Below are positions 12,037 through 24,494 of a stretch of DNA of 64,000 nt, in pieces; positions within the stretch are counted from its first letter, which is position 1; each line of letters starts with the position of its first letter. The position numbers were made by a program, and so were the translations under genes. Source of the DNA: Carex sylvatica (lineage: Eukaryota; Streptophyta; Magnoliopsida; Poales; Cyperaceae); contig CAXKVR010000010.1 in assembly GCA_964058845.1 (NCBI GenBank), positions 310,001-374,000 of the forward strand, given 5' to 3'. Below the pieces are notes generated by a model. That model did not search any database. It saw only the letters and a program-made list of their open reading frames with translations, and was not told the origin of the DNA.

Positions 12037-13065
12037 ATGTTACCGTATTTAGTTATCTTGCTTTGAGCCTGTCAAGTAATTTTTTATTTCTATGTTCTCT
12101 TACTTCGAGCTGCAAAATATGTTAAATTACAAAATGATGATGATGATGGTATCTCGCCTACTCAGGATACCGTTTTCCGGCATGCATGTTATCTTTAAAC
12201 CTTGCATCTCTAAACAAACATAACAACCACCTGACCTCTAATTTTTTTTTAAAATTCGATTAATTGCTGCTAACAGCTAAAGGTTGGTGTTTACACCTTT
12301 TACTTCGTGGCTTGTATAAAATGAACAAAACATTTGGGCTGATTAAACCCCATTTTACTTTGTTCAACAGAAATAATGCCCCTAGTGGCCCACTTGGCAG
12401 GAGACATTTTTGTTTGGTTTTCAGTTTTCACCATTGGTAAATGTGGGCTTTCTTTTAATCTCAAACCCATAGGATAGCAGTTTCAATCTCTCGAAAGGAT
12501 ACAGTTGCCTCCGATGGTTACCGAATAATATCCGCGTATATGTGAATAATTTCTCTGATACCCATATTAGTTTTTAATTTATAAATAACAACAGTTTTAT
12601 TTGTGATTTATCCTAAATTATTTCCCAATTAAGACTTTTTTTGCATGTTTGCTGTAAATATTACCATCTAGTATGTTATTTGTATTATAAAAATCCAAAT
12701 AATTTCTGAAGTGTATCTATATTGGACTCAAGTTATGAAGTTTAAATCGCTCAGATTATTTTTTAATTCATAATTCGTTCGCCGCATCTTTTAAGAAAGA
12801 GTTGACGCAAGTAGCACAGGAAAGCAACAGCGTTGCATCCTCCCATAGAATGGGTCCAACAAGTAGATTAATTTGATCCTGCTGTTTTGGACAAGAGAAG
12901 CAATATATAACTCGTATCGCAGAGTCGGAAATAACCGCTTCTCTAAATCTTGTCATGCCATGCACACATCAATTATAATATATATTAATTTTTACATGGC
13001 TGCCATTTTGATCATAGTTTTTTATAGATTCATTTTTCAGAACTAGTAAAATTTATTGCAGCCAG
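12037..13065. other. Intergenic, no feature recognised
   Basis: AT-rich sequence downstream of the pseudo-HP gene. I see no coding, RNA or repeat structure that I can support. Confidence 0.4.
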
Positions 13066-14135
13066 GTGTAGACACCCAAAATTGTGCATTCTCAAAAACG
13101 AATTTTATACTTGCACTAAATGCAAGTTATGAAATAAATGATGAATCAAGAATTAAGATTGAAAATAAGTCGTGTTTGTCTTTGTTATTTAGTTTGTTAT
13201 TTGGAGTTTATGCTGTAGATTTTCTGATTAATATTTGTTGTTAAGTGTTAATGTTATCCAAATACTTGAAAAAATTGAGCAGAAAAAACCTTTGCGGACT
13301 GCAAAAATGAATTTTTGCGGGTATCAAAGAGTTCTGAATTTTTTACCATAGTTTCTGGACAAAACATAAGTAATTTTTGGCCAAAACAGAGTCGGTTCCA
13401 ACTTCTAGGTAGTTTCGGGCTCAGTTCCTGGGAAAAATCAACATGCTGGAAAACAACACATACTGTGAAGGCCAAAACAACCTGTTCCTGGACAGAACTG
13501 AGGCCAAAATAGCTGCGCAGAAAATTGGGTAATTCAGACATAGCCGAAACAGACTGTTCCTGGATGAAACTGAGACCGAAACAACTGCGCAGAAAATTGG
13601 GTAGTTCAGACATAGCCGAAACAGACTGTTCCTGGCTTGAACTGAGCCAAAAAACAGTTTTTTGAATAATGTTAATTCTGATTGAGTGGAAATCATGGAA
13701 AAAACTTTTAGGATGTAAGAAACTGCTCGTAAACTGCATATAGATTATAGAGGAATCATACGATAATGGATAAAACAAAATACACAAAATAAAAGATAAA
13801 TCCAATAGTTGTGGCCACCCTAAACTGTGTAATCTTGAAAACAAAATATACACTTGCATCAAACATGAGTTGTGAAATCAATGATGGATGAAGAATGTAA
13901 TTTTCAAGCATCTTCAAAGAGAAGTACGCTTTGCAATTGATTTTTTTTTGTTAGTATCATTTATTACTGTAGACACCCCAAATTGTGTAATCTTGACAAT
14001 AAAAAAAAAATATTCTTGCATCAAACGCAAGTTGTGAAATCCATGACGAATGAAGAAGGTAATCTCCATGCATCTGCAAAATGAGGTATGCTTTGAAATT
14101 AAATTTTTCGGTTAGTATCATTTGTTGCCTAGCTT
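13066..14135. repeat. Repeat-derived block with GTAGACACCC units and two 72-bp repeats
   Basis: Three related stretches begin near 13069, 13816 and 13970 with GTAGACACCC or a variant, followed by similar A-rich and TTGCATCAAACGCAAGTTGTG-like sequence; the last two are about 160 bp apart. Between the first two, a 72-bp unit (CTGCGCAGAAAATTGGGTA plus downstream) is repeated in tandem at 13511 and 13583. A 202-codon minus-strand open frame across it reflects the repeats and lacks domain features. It is probably a relic of a retroelement end; the family is not identified. Confidence 0.5.
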
Positions 14136-14724
14136 CAAGTTGAATATATGCACTACATGTTAAACATTATGGTTAGCATGAGAATATTATGGAAGATATT
14201 TCAAATGTAATTCTATCCACTGTAATGATAATTATATTACCGACAGTTTTCTATCCACGGTTTTAAGATAAATAATAGTAGTATGTATCATCTCGCAAAA
14301 TTAAGATAAATTCTCAAAATTATGATGTGAACTAGTTATTTTGGTTTCAATTGTGAATTGCATCGTTCTAGCCTGAACAAACATTCGGTACACCAAAATA
14401 CCAGTTCTTAAGTAAGTATCACATTATCTATTATGACAGGAACAAGTATTCAACCCTCACTTTGATAAGCTACAAATATCTAAACATGTAGTATGATATA
14501 TATATTTTAATCTGAGATAAACATTAGCTTAAGTTTTTGCATTTAGATAAAGTGTGATAACGCATAATTAACTACGATTAAGAATTTTATAAAATATATT
14601 TCTTTCTTGTACCCTCTTCTAAAAGTTAAGCCAAACATGTCCAGAATAAGAATAAGGATCAACCAATTAATTTGGTTTTGATAGTGTCAACGAGTTGCAC
14701 CTAATGAAACATTCTAGATGAAGC

Positions 14725-14759
<35 letters not shown>

Positions 14760-17340
14760 TTAGTCATTTGTTGTTAAATAAGAAAATCAAGGACACTAGG
14801 TGCTTCATGTTGCGGCTTTGCCGCAACCATTGTATATATTTTGTAAATGTTGGTGTTCGTGGATGTCAGCTTATTGTTGCTGGTGCTGTTTTAATTGAGG
14901 AGATATAGTTTTGTTGTTGTTGCTCTTAATGTAGAAGCACAAATACGTAGATTAGAAGTAATAGAAGAACTTGCATCCAGCACCTATCAAACGGAAAATC
15001 GCATAAGAAATTGTGCATATTTTTCCAGTAATGACACAGATTGAAATTACATGCAAAAGGATTGAAATCTTTTCCGAAAAAGCTGTGAGATATATTATTC
15101 TAACTATAAGAAAAAAATAACTGTTATTTTCAGGTTTGATCTCAACATGAGAGTCATCAGCATTGATTTGTCGTGCAAAATATTCTATCATCAATTTCTT
15201 TTTTGGATCCCGTGATTTAATCAAATAAAATTTTCCAAATGTAAATAATGGAAAATAATATGAATAATTGTAAATCTGTAAATATAGTACAAAATTAATT
15301 TTCTAAGAGAAGTTGGCTTCAGTTGCATCTTTTACTTCTCTTTCTTCTGTACTGCACAAAGTCAAATTAGAAAAAAAAGATCTTGAATTGAGGAACTGTT
15401 AAACATAAATGCGTATTTAGGTTGAATTGATAAATTAAATTGACTAACACTTGGTTCGGTCTACTAAGTTCGGAGACAACAATTTCGAGTTATCATTATT
15501 TTGTTGTTTTAAGTTCTGGATCATGATGTACAAGTTTGGCAATGAATTGGATGAGTCAAGGCCTTGCTTTTTCAAGTTTATTATGTTTAGTAAGTCGTCT
15601 TAATTTGGAACTGAGAATGTACCTAAAGTTTCTGGTACCTTTATTTTTAATTGCAAACAGGAAAAAGTAAGGGAAAAAAGATGGATCCATAAAAATTTAT
15701 AGTCAGAGAAAGGGTTATCAAAAGTGCACCTCAATAAAAGTGTAGATCGTACCAATTTCTGATCCATTTGGTTCAGTCGAGTTCAGTGAGGAAAGAGCAT
15801 CCATGATTGTGGAATTATACCTGATATTGACAAAATCCTATATTTTAAAAAAAATATCAATTTACTTTGACATATTGAAATTTTGTTGGTAATGTCTCTC
15901 CAATAATAATGCTTCTATCTGTCCCCTCCTTTTGACTTTTAAAAAAAAAATAGCATAAGACCGCTCTTTCCATCAATAAAAGACATGGAGCAATTTTATA
16001 AGCACATCATCAGCTAGCAAGTTACTAATCAAATGAAAAAATAGATAAAAAAAAAAATCTCAACTGAACCCTGTTAAGCCAAGCTAGCATACCTCGGCAG
16101 AAACCAATCAAGCCAAAGTGAACCCAAATATGTATCATTAAATAAAGGTAATTTTGTAAAAAAAGAAAAGAAAAAAGAGAAGGACAAATAAACTTAGGCT
16201 TCTTCGCAGGTCAGTGACTTCACTTCTTTGGAGAGAGGAAGGCAGAGAGAAGATTGGTATATTGCCTTGGCCACTGCTGCCCGCACATGATGATGGCCTC
16301 TGGGTAGATAATGGTAATTTTGATTTAGTGTTTTTATCTTATTTCTTTAACCTAAACCACTGAAGCTTACACTCATATTCCTTTATTTATCCTAATCAAG
16401 TTCACCACCACATATTTAGTATTTGATTTCAGCAGAAAAATAGATAAGCATGCTTATTTGGAAACAAAGATCTAAGATCAGACAAAATCTATCCAATGAA
16501 CCTCTATGCAAATAATGTCATACTCATGTATTATAGTGATATGCACATAAGGAAAGAGGTTTGAATGAAGGAGAAAGATGCAGAATATTATCCCATTTTA
16601 CAGTTGAATTGCTGAATTTTTTGTTGTTGTTGTTGACTTGCTTCGCTCGAAAATAATCTGTAATAACTATTTATACTTATTTTGAGTATTAAATAAGCCT
16701 CAGTACAATATTTTATTTGACTTAAAGTGTTAATTGAAACTGTTAGTAATTTTTTTGGACATAAAAGTTAACATACCCCTTTTTGACAACCTCAGCAGAA
16801 GTCACTATGTTGAAGTTCCATTTCTGCAGAACCTAATTAACATGTTTCTTCGTAATTGACCAGAATAATTTTCTATATTTTCCCTGCTACCAGCCATTCT
16901 CTTGGAAATAGCATCAAAATTAAAAAATCGACAAAAAATGATAGAATTAAAAAGTTTGTCTATTCAGATATGCCAGTTAGGTTGAGTTGAGGATCTGAGC
17001 CAGGTTGTATATTTTGAAAAAATTCCCTCGAAATTGTTGACAGGTTATTGGCTTGAACCAACTGAATAAACAAAATTAGACCATACCACAACCGAACCCA
17101 ATTCAAATCAAACCAACTAACCAAATTAGGTCATTTCTCAACTCAACCCAACATTAAAAATATTATTCTACCAGAGAAATAAGCTACCCCAACTCCAGAA
17201 TCTGCTCAAATTTGGTTCGAGAAATTTACTTTATGGCTGTTTGGTAGTACCCAGTTTCAATTGCTTGCGAAAAATAATTTTCACTAAATATTTACAAGCA
17301 GTTGATAAAAGAGGAAATGATGAGGAAAGGAAAGTGTACA
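14136..17340. other. Intergenic, AT-rich, with an (AT)n microsatellite
   Basis: No gene recognised. An (AT)n tract of about 30 bases lies at 14726-14755. Short open frames here show no family features. Confidence 0.4.
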
Positions 17341-17457
17341 TAATCATCACAGGTGGTCTCATGGTTGTACACAACAGCAGCACCCAAGGTACGTGAAGGA
17401 TTGATGCCAGTACCAATAATTGATATTGTGGCAAGGTGTACCATGCACACAGCAAAT
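17341..17457 (-). pseudogene. PIP-type aquaporin exon fragment
   Basis: Minus-strand frame reads [17 protein letters not shown] followed by [14 protein letters not shown] and a weak WDD-like CDD. This matches the loop E region of plasma-membrane intrinsic proteins ([22 protein letters not shown]). The second NPA motif is NPS. An in-frame stop lies immediately upstream, similarity fades immediately downstream, and no other aquaporin exon is seen nearby. It is therefore a captured or relic exon, not a working gene. Confidence 0.75.
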
Positions 17458-19835
17458 TAAATTAGAAGCGGTGCTATAACCTACATTTCAAAAGGGTAAT
17501 TATATTCCACAATTATTAAATTGTAACATCAGTTACATTATGTCACTGTATCTACTTTTCAGGTTAGATATAATTTATTCATAACTAATTCATGATAATT
17601 ATCTACTTTGTCTTTCAATATTCTTTAAATTATGCATTTTGAAGGTGAAGCGAAGGGAGCGAGAGACAGCACACGCACACACCACCGTGTTCTTATCTAT
17701 TATGTTTTGCTGCTCTTGAAGCCAAGCAACATCAAGAATACCAGTACTCACGGAAGGAGTAAGAGAAAAGAGAAGCGAAAAGTTATCAACATTTTAACAT
17801 TAAAGAAATCCACTCCAGTCCTCTCAGAATATCAAAATCATTGCCACATTCATAAAAACCAAACAGGAAAATGGAAGAATCAAAAAGGAAAAAAAAAATA
17901 TATATTACAGTGGCCACGCCATAGCGTGCAAGGAGGAAGGAAAGAATTCAAATCATAAAAGGAAGAATATTTCATAGGAGCATGACCTTTAGCTAATTGG
18001 AATGATATGGTTCATCAAATCTGCTGTTCAATTGGTCTAGGTCGAACCCGACTCATATTAATTGAAAAAAAAAATCTTCCAGTTTGAATAACATAAAACA
18101 ATCAACCAGATTGGGAAACAAACTACATAAATTTAAAGCATACCAGACAACAAAATCAATTTGACCGGAAACTTTCATGTTCATTTGGAACCAAATTGGC
18201 CAAATCAAAGACAGAAATAAAATCCAAATCTGCCCTTGATTGTTCAGAAATTTGGAAAATGACCTTACACCTGGCATTGTTCGGACAGTCAGGATGCAGA
18301 CTCAAAATTTGAGGTACCTTAGGTGATATGAATTTTATGCACACATAAACCCTTAACCCAAAATCCTAAAGCTGAAATTGATGCACATCCTTATCGGGCT
18401 TCAGCAGACAACATGATAAATTTGATCACCTGACAATAATATCACCAAATAAGCCGAACAGCAGGGATTTGGTAAAGCATATATCTGCAGAGAGCACTGG
18501 TAAATAAAGAAAACAGATACTAAATATTGGATTTATTAACTCAGCAATATAATTCTATTGTTTGGCTTGAGGAAGAGTGTTACTAAAATATTTTATATAT
18601 TATCCTCTACACTAATATTACATCTCATTATTACTAAAGTCCTTTTAAATATTAGCCCATGTACTATTATTACATCTCATTGCATCCTCATATTTCATGA
18701 CATAGATATTTGTAATTAATATTGTGGAGGCACTCTCATCCAGTCATATCTGATGTGCCAGTAAAATGAAACAAACGAAGAACTTCCAGCTAAATTTGAA
18801 AATCCAGAATTGGTATATAAAAATAATTTACTATGTTGTTTAAAAGTGACAACTCTAAGGTTAAGTAAATGAAACAAATTATATTAAAAAAAAAAAAAAT
18901 CGAATCAAAGTTTTCTTGGTGAGGTCTGGAATGGACATGTGCTGGTCAGTAGCTTAGTGTTGATTAAGTCGGTGCTTAATTACCTTGGTGACAGTCGGTA
19001 AGCAATCCACCAATCGTGACCGAGGCTTCTGCCAACAAATTGAGGGAAATGCAAGAGGTGAAAATTTACCAAAAATTAGAAAATCTGAAAGATTTGATGA
19101 ATAATTGAGAAGGAGAATAAAAGAGGGGGGCAATCACGTCGGTGATAGAATTAGGGAAATCTTACCAGCCGAGTAGAGCGGAGACCACCGAAGTTGGAGA
19201 GAGAAGTTGAGCTAAAAGCAAGAGAATACAAGTAAGCAGCAGGAATTAAATGGGAAAAGTACAATCAATGAGCTCAAAGGAAGAAATACCGACCAAAAGA
19301 AAAGACGAGAAGGCGCGGAGAGCGGGAGGAGAAACATGTAGCAGGGTAGCGACTACGTGGCGATCGCGGAAGAGAAGAAGGCAAGAGATGCGACCACATG
19401 GAGGGTCGCGAGCGGCGCTAGGCGATATTAACGCTTTTTTGGGCAAAATCGCGGGAGATGAGGAAGGTGTGAACGGTGTTGTGAAGATGACGGAGAGAAG
19501 CGTCACTATAAAATAATCTGATCCATGGAGATCACATCAGATGGGAATAAGGAAAGGTGGTACTGTTCATTGCTGAGGTCATACCTCATTGAAAATTAAG
19601 GTATTATAATATCGCCAACATGTTTGAACTTCAAATATCACCCTCATTACTCATTTTCATTGCCTCACGAATAAGATTAGCGTTGGTTTGCATTCAAAAA
19701 TCATGCCATGTTTTCTCTTTTAGCATATATGAAAAAAGTTAGTAAGTCTTTTAAGAAGAATATATATATATAACCAGATCCTATCAGTATTATTTTCGAA
19801 AGAATTACGATTAACCGTCAGAATATTTTTTAAAT
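17458..19835. other. Intergenic; GC-richer patch at about 19240-19510
   Basis: No gene is supported. 19240-19510 is notably GC-richer and open in both directions (86-88 codons), with low-complexity Arg/Lys-rich or Ser/Pro-rich translations. It might be the promoter or first exon of a lost or transposon-captured gene, but no homology is recognised. Confidence 0.3.
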
Positions 19836-20334
19836 ATGTGTAAACTCTTAGAACCCATGATTTATTTTGCAAGACATTACCATTTATATCAAGCATATGT
19901 TATTTTCATCTCCAAAATGAAACTTGTTAATGTGAAAATGATAGTGCACAAGTCACTTTACTTAAGTGTTCTAGAATTAGCAAATATATTTTATAACGTC
20001 ACAAAATTAAATTCAGAAAAAAAAAATACATCTTCATAAGCTTTGAGCATAATTACACTACAAAAGAATTCAGAAAAGTTCCAAATGAATTTAGTAGCAA
20101 TATGACAAGTCATGATTATAAATTTATATTCACATCACTTGTGCAAGTGACAAAACCAGCCAAGGAACAACTTGTAACTCATTTTCAGCTAGATTCTAGC
20201 TTCCCATCCCATGCCAATTCAAAAGACCAACTTATACTTGATATATCAGCAAAAAATTTGCCTATTCCACATGGCATAGTTCTTAGATATTAATTAAATT
20301 AATCTTAAAAAGGAATATATTTATTGGTTTTTAT
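19836..20334. repeat. Left part of duplicated retroelement-like block (copy 1)
   Basis: Diverged but recognisable similarity to about 25975-26730. Shared strings include TAGATATTAATTAAATTRAT, ATGACAAGT near a GGTAGC/TAGTAGC motif, AACAACTTGT and CATTTTCAGCTA-like stretches in the same order. It reads as the left part of the block continued at 24495-25746, interrupted by about 4.1 kb. Confidence 0.5.
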
Positions 20335-21034
20335 GAAGAATTCTTAGAAGTGAAAAGCTATTGGCCAATTTGTTACTCATGTTTATCATGTTTATCACTA
20401 ATTATTTATTTGACCAGCTTTCATATATATTTTGCTAGTCAGCACCCTAAATTTTTTTTTTTGCACAGTAAAAAGCAATAATCAAATATCATATACACAT
20501 CCTAAATTAAATATTATACACATCTTAAATTATTACAAAAAATTCATGTTCATGCAAAATTTTGTGAAGCATTACATATTATAACAAGAAATTTAAATCC
20601 AAAAAAATTTAATTAACAAACATACAAGTGACTAATTGAGCTATTTCTTCAATTAACACACATTTATGAAATATACACATTTATGCAATTAATGTAAAGC
20701 ACAACAATAAAAAAAATAATTACCTCCTTTGCAATCACATCACTTGGGATTAGAAAAGACCCGAAAAATAAAAACAAAGGTAACAATTAGATGGAAAAAT
20801 ATTTTCCAATAAAAAATACAAAAAAAATGTGTTTTAAAAGTATAATAATGAGAAAATTAGATAAAGTTAATACCGTGATAGTTGATCGGTCGGATGATTA
20901 AGTAACTTGAGCGAGATGTCCTTAATACTGTAAAACAATATACAAACACAATTAATTAATTTTTGAAACAATAAAAAAAATTAAAAACTGACACAATTGA
21001 GCCGGAGGTGCGAGAGGCTCGGCTTTGAGAGGAA

Positions 21035-21110
21035 GAGACGGAGAGAGAGAGAGAGAGAGACACGGAGGAGAGGGAGAGACGGAGACAGAGAGAGAGACAC
21101 ACACAGAGGA
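21035..21110. repeat. GA-rich simple repeat
   Basis: GAGAGA run followed by imperfect GGAGAGACGGAGACA units. The minus-strand frame through it is a low-complexity Ser/Leu/Pro translation and not a gene. Confidence 0.85.
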
Positions 21111-21220
21111 CTGAGGATTTGAGAGGGAGAGACGGAGACACACACAGAGAGATGCTAAGTTGAAAATGAGAGGCGCAAAATAAAAATAAGAACCCTAAGC
21201 AAGTTATATATGTAGTTATC

Positions 21221-21408
21221 AGGATCGGTTGTTTGAAACAACCGATCCTAATTTTTTTTTTTTTTTTTTGCAGAACCAACTTAAAAAAAAAGTATTAGGA
21301 TTGGTTATTTCAAACAATCGATCCTAAAACTTTTTGTTTTTGTTTTTGCAGAACCAACTTTAAAAAAAAAAGTATTAGGATCGGTTGTTTCAAACAACCG
21401 ATCCTAAT
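21221..21408. repeat. Three GGATCGGTTG palindromes (left cluster)
   Basis: Three 32-35 bp palindromes reading GGATCGGTTGTTT then AAACAACCGATCC, separated by T-rich spacers and GCAGAACCAACTTWAAAAAA, a spacer that also recurs in the right cluster. Confidence 0.85.
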
Positions 21409-21590
21409 AGTATTGAAGAATGTGGCTTGGGTATTTTAAAAAAAAATTCAAAGTTTTGGTTATCTTTAATAAAATATATTGAAGAATGGGTAAAAATAAA
21501 AATGTCAAAAAATCTAATGTAACTTAATATTTGCATTGAACATCTTCGTGAAAGACAAATATCTGCTTTATATCTTTTTTTTTTACAGAG

Positions 21591-21990
21591 GAGGGTTCCA
21601 ATGCCTTATATTTTTCATATCTCATCATACCTCATATTTATATTTTTATTTTTAAAGTTCAAATTGTCGATCGGAACCATTCAACATAATATTTATACTA
21701 AAATATGCATGGAGATAAAATTTTATATTTTTTTGGAATTTTTTTAGTAATTTTTAAGATAGGTACAAAATCACTGTTTTTGAATCGTTCAAAAAACAGT
21801 GATTTTCTACCCATCTTAAAAAAAAGTAAAAAAATTTCAAAATTATAAAATTTCATCCCTAACCATATTTTAGTATATATATCATGTTGAACGGTTTGAA
21901 ACGACAAGTTGGACTTTGAAAATGAAGATATAAAATATAAGGTATGATGAAATATGAAAAGTATGAGGCATTGGAAGTTTGGAACCCTCA
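21591..21990. mobile_element. Hairpin MITE (core-family member 1)
   Basis: Terminal inverted repeats GAGGGTTCCAATGCCT and its complement at the right end; nearly the whole 400 bp folds back on itself. The arms contain the ATGCATGGAGATAAAATTTT / GGAATTTTTTTAGTAATTTT core shared with the hairpins at 36342-38384, 50070-50412 and 61456-61860. No coding capacity. Confidence 0.8.
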
Positions 21991-22014
21991 TCATTTTTAG
22001 ACTAGAACTATGGC

Positions 22015-22362
22015 GTTCTTGGCGAACTCTAGTCTAAAACCCGTCAAATTGACTTCAAATTATGAATTTGGACCGTTGAGACTCGCCTATCTTATGAGTG
22101 ATGAGTCTACATTTAAAAATTTTAAACATTCGAATTAATTTAGTATAAAGTCAAGTGGTCAAAAATTAGAAGTTTAATAAATTAATTTTGATGCATTCAT
22201 TTTTTGAACGATTTTTTACCGCTTGACTTTATAGTAAATTAATTCGAATGTTTAAAGTTTTTATATGTAGACGCATCACTCGTAAGGTAGGCAGATTTGA
22301 ACGGTTCGAATTCGTCATTTGAAATCGATTTGACAAATTTTAGACTTGAATACACCAAGGGA
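22015..22362. mobile_element. Hairpin MITE, separate family
   Basis: Left arm TTCTTGGCGAACTCTAGTCT and right arm complement of CCCTTGGTGTATTCAAGTCT, continuing inward through AAACATTCGAATTAATTTA and CTTTATA with matching complement. Arms are about 150 bp and diverged; it does not share the core of the neighbouring MITE. Confidence 0.75.
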
Positions 22363-23569
22363 CTTGATGAACTTAAGAACACCCAAGTTCTACTCAATTT
22401 TTTTATATATTATTTTATGTTTTATAATATTCTAAAATCTAAAATCCAAATATTCTAATTTGAGTGCATATATACTTCATTATCTCTGTTATTCAAATTT
22501 GATAAATCCAACTCCAATTATGTGGCTCATTAGTTTAATTTAGATTTCTCTTAAATTATAAAGGCCAAAAAATATTAACGGAGCTGTTAATTTGATCAGC
22601 CAGAAGCATCCCAACTTAATTAAAAAAATTAAATAGCATGTAAATTTTCCATTTTTCAGAACAATAAACAGATATAAGGACGCATAGAAAGATGTAACAC
22701 AAGCAAATAATAAGTTTAAACAACTATCTTGATAATAATGAACAAATTGATTGACAAATTGAATTTTTTTTTTCCAGTAAAAATAAAGATCAAGTCCTTA
22801 TTTGTTTTATTGAATGAAGGTATGTTACATTTGGGTTTTGAAATAAAATCTTGTTACACAGAAAACAAAGAAAAATTGAATCAAGGTGATGAACAAAATG
22901 ATTATTAAAATTCCTCGTTTATCCTGATAACACTTTATAAGTTTGATAGTATTCTTTGCATTTTATTACTTAAATTAATTATATGATTAATTAGGCTTTA
23001 TAGTTGTTATTCTTATAAAAAAATTAATGCTTGATTGAGATGTTTATACTTGCAATATTTTTTTATTTCGGCAAACAAAAAGTTTGTATATATTAACAAG
23101 AACGTGTTTCATGACCTCATTAATTTTCATCATGGTATGATGATGAAACTATCAAAATTAGACAATTTGGAGACTTCATCTCCTAAAAAAACTTATGTAA
23201 CATAGGTATGCGGTTTTTATTTATTTTTAAATGTGTTATGAACTATATTAGTATTTCTTTGCTTGTGAGATGCATAATTTGAACCAATTTATCACACAAA
23301 ATACTCAATGTTAAACCAATTAGCAGCAAACAGTTGATATGTGTAATTTAGAATCTTATTGTCTTATTGGCAATTCAATCATGCATATATTCATTTTTAA
23401 ATGATCAATGTTCTTGTACCCTTATTTTATAAGAGAAATTTCATAATTTATTTTGACTATGTATTCAATTAAGAAAGTAGAAAAATTTTACTTTATTTTT
23501 AATATTAATTAATGATTTTTAGAAAATTATAAGTACAAAATTTTAAACTTTTTTTTTAAATTAATAATA

Positions 23570-24030
23570 CTATTAGGATCAGTTGTTTTAAAACAACCAA
23601 TCATAAAACTTTTTTTTTTGCATAACCAACTTTAAAAAAATATATATATATATATATATATATTAGGATCGGTTATTTATAAAAAAAACCGATCCTAATA
23701 ATACTATCAGGATCGGTTGTTTTGAAACAACCGATCCTAATCCTTTTTTTTTTTTTTTGCAGAACCAACTTAAAAAAAAAACAAGTATTAGGATCGGTTG
23801 TTTCAAAACAACTGATCCGTACTATTAGGATCGATTGTTTTGAAACAACCGATCCTAATATATGCTAATTAGAATCGGTTGCTTGTTAAAATCGATCCTA
23901 AAAGTTCATAAATTAGGATCGGTTGACAAAAAAATCCGATCTGATTAGTTTTTAGGATTAATTTTATTAATAAAATCGATCCAGATAGGTATTAGTATCG
24001 GTTGTTTCATATAGCCAATCCAGATAGGCC
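23570..24030. repeat. Right cluster of GGATCGGTTG palindromes
   Basis: At least five full or partial palindromes of the same kind as at 21221-21408, plus a (TA)n tract at about 23638-23666 and the GCAGAACCAACTT spacer. Later units decay to one arm. Confidence 0.8.
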
Positions 24031-24494
24031 AATTCTGATTTCAGTAGAAACAGGGGACCGACTATTCTTAACGTGTCATAAAATCAAGGTAATTTCGTAT
24101 TAGAGATCACCTAAAGTATATAAAAACATATGGTATCATTTATTTGCCTAGCTAGAAGCTGATGAATGTTAGAGGTCATTTGATGCTTAGTTATTTTTGT
24201 CATTATCAATTTTGTGTCGCTATCAATAAACCCATATAACGTACTAGCTAAATATAACGAAAGTCATATGGTGTAATAAAGACTTGCTAATAAGCAAATG
24301 GTTCATGTTTATTTGACCTCGTGTATCATCCTAAAATTATATATGCTAATCAACTTTGTTAGTATGCCTTGGATGCACCTGCTACTGCAAGCTAGGCGAC
24401 TCATTCCAAACATTTTCAGGGAAGTATATATCGGTACAATGAATATCAGTAGCTTGCAACTATCCAACTTAATGCAAAAACAAACCTCTTACTT

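Larger units (their letters stand above)
20335..24494. mobile_element. Insertion carrying GGATCGGTTG palindromes and nested MITEs
   Basis: This stretch separates the two parts of a block that is near-continuous at 25975-28114, so it is read as an insertion. Near both sides it carries perfect or near-perfect palindromes of the form GGATCGGTTGTTT/AAACAACCGATCC (21221-21252, about 21294-21328, 21374-21408, and a cluster 23570-24030). Short subterminal palindromic repeats are typical of plant CACTA elements, but I find no CACTA terminus or transposase, so the class is uncertain. A GA-rich tract lies at 21035-21110 and two hairpin MITEs at 21591-21990 and 22015-22362. Confidence 0.45.

Noticed and set aside
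13254..13862. 202-codon minus-strand open frame
   Set aside because: Its translation just repeats SVSAMSELPNFLRS-type segments created by the 72-bp tandem repeat, and it has no domain or codon signature of a gene.
19246..19516. Overlapping 86- and 88-codon frames on opposite strands in a GC-richer patch
   Set aside because: Open only because GC-rich DNA lacks stops; translations are low-complexity with no motif. Kept as a possible promoter or leader remnant.
20056..20070. CACTACAAAAGAA, which looks like the terminus of a CACTA transposon
   Set aside because: The same place in the paralogous block at about 26431 reads CACTCTGTTTTAAAG, so the string lies inside shared older sequence and not at an insertion boundary; no matching right end was found.
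21035..21143. Ser/Leu/Pro-rich minus-strand frames of 63 and 107 codons
   Set aside because: Produced by the GA-rich simple repeat.
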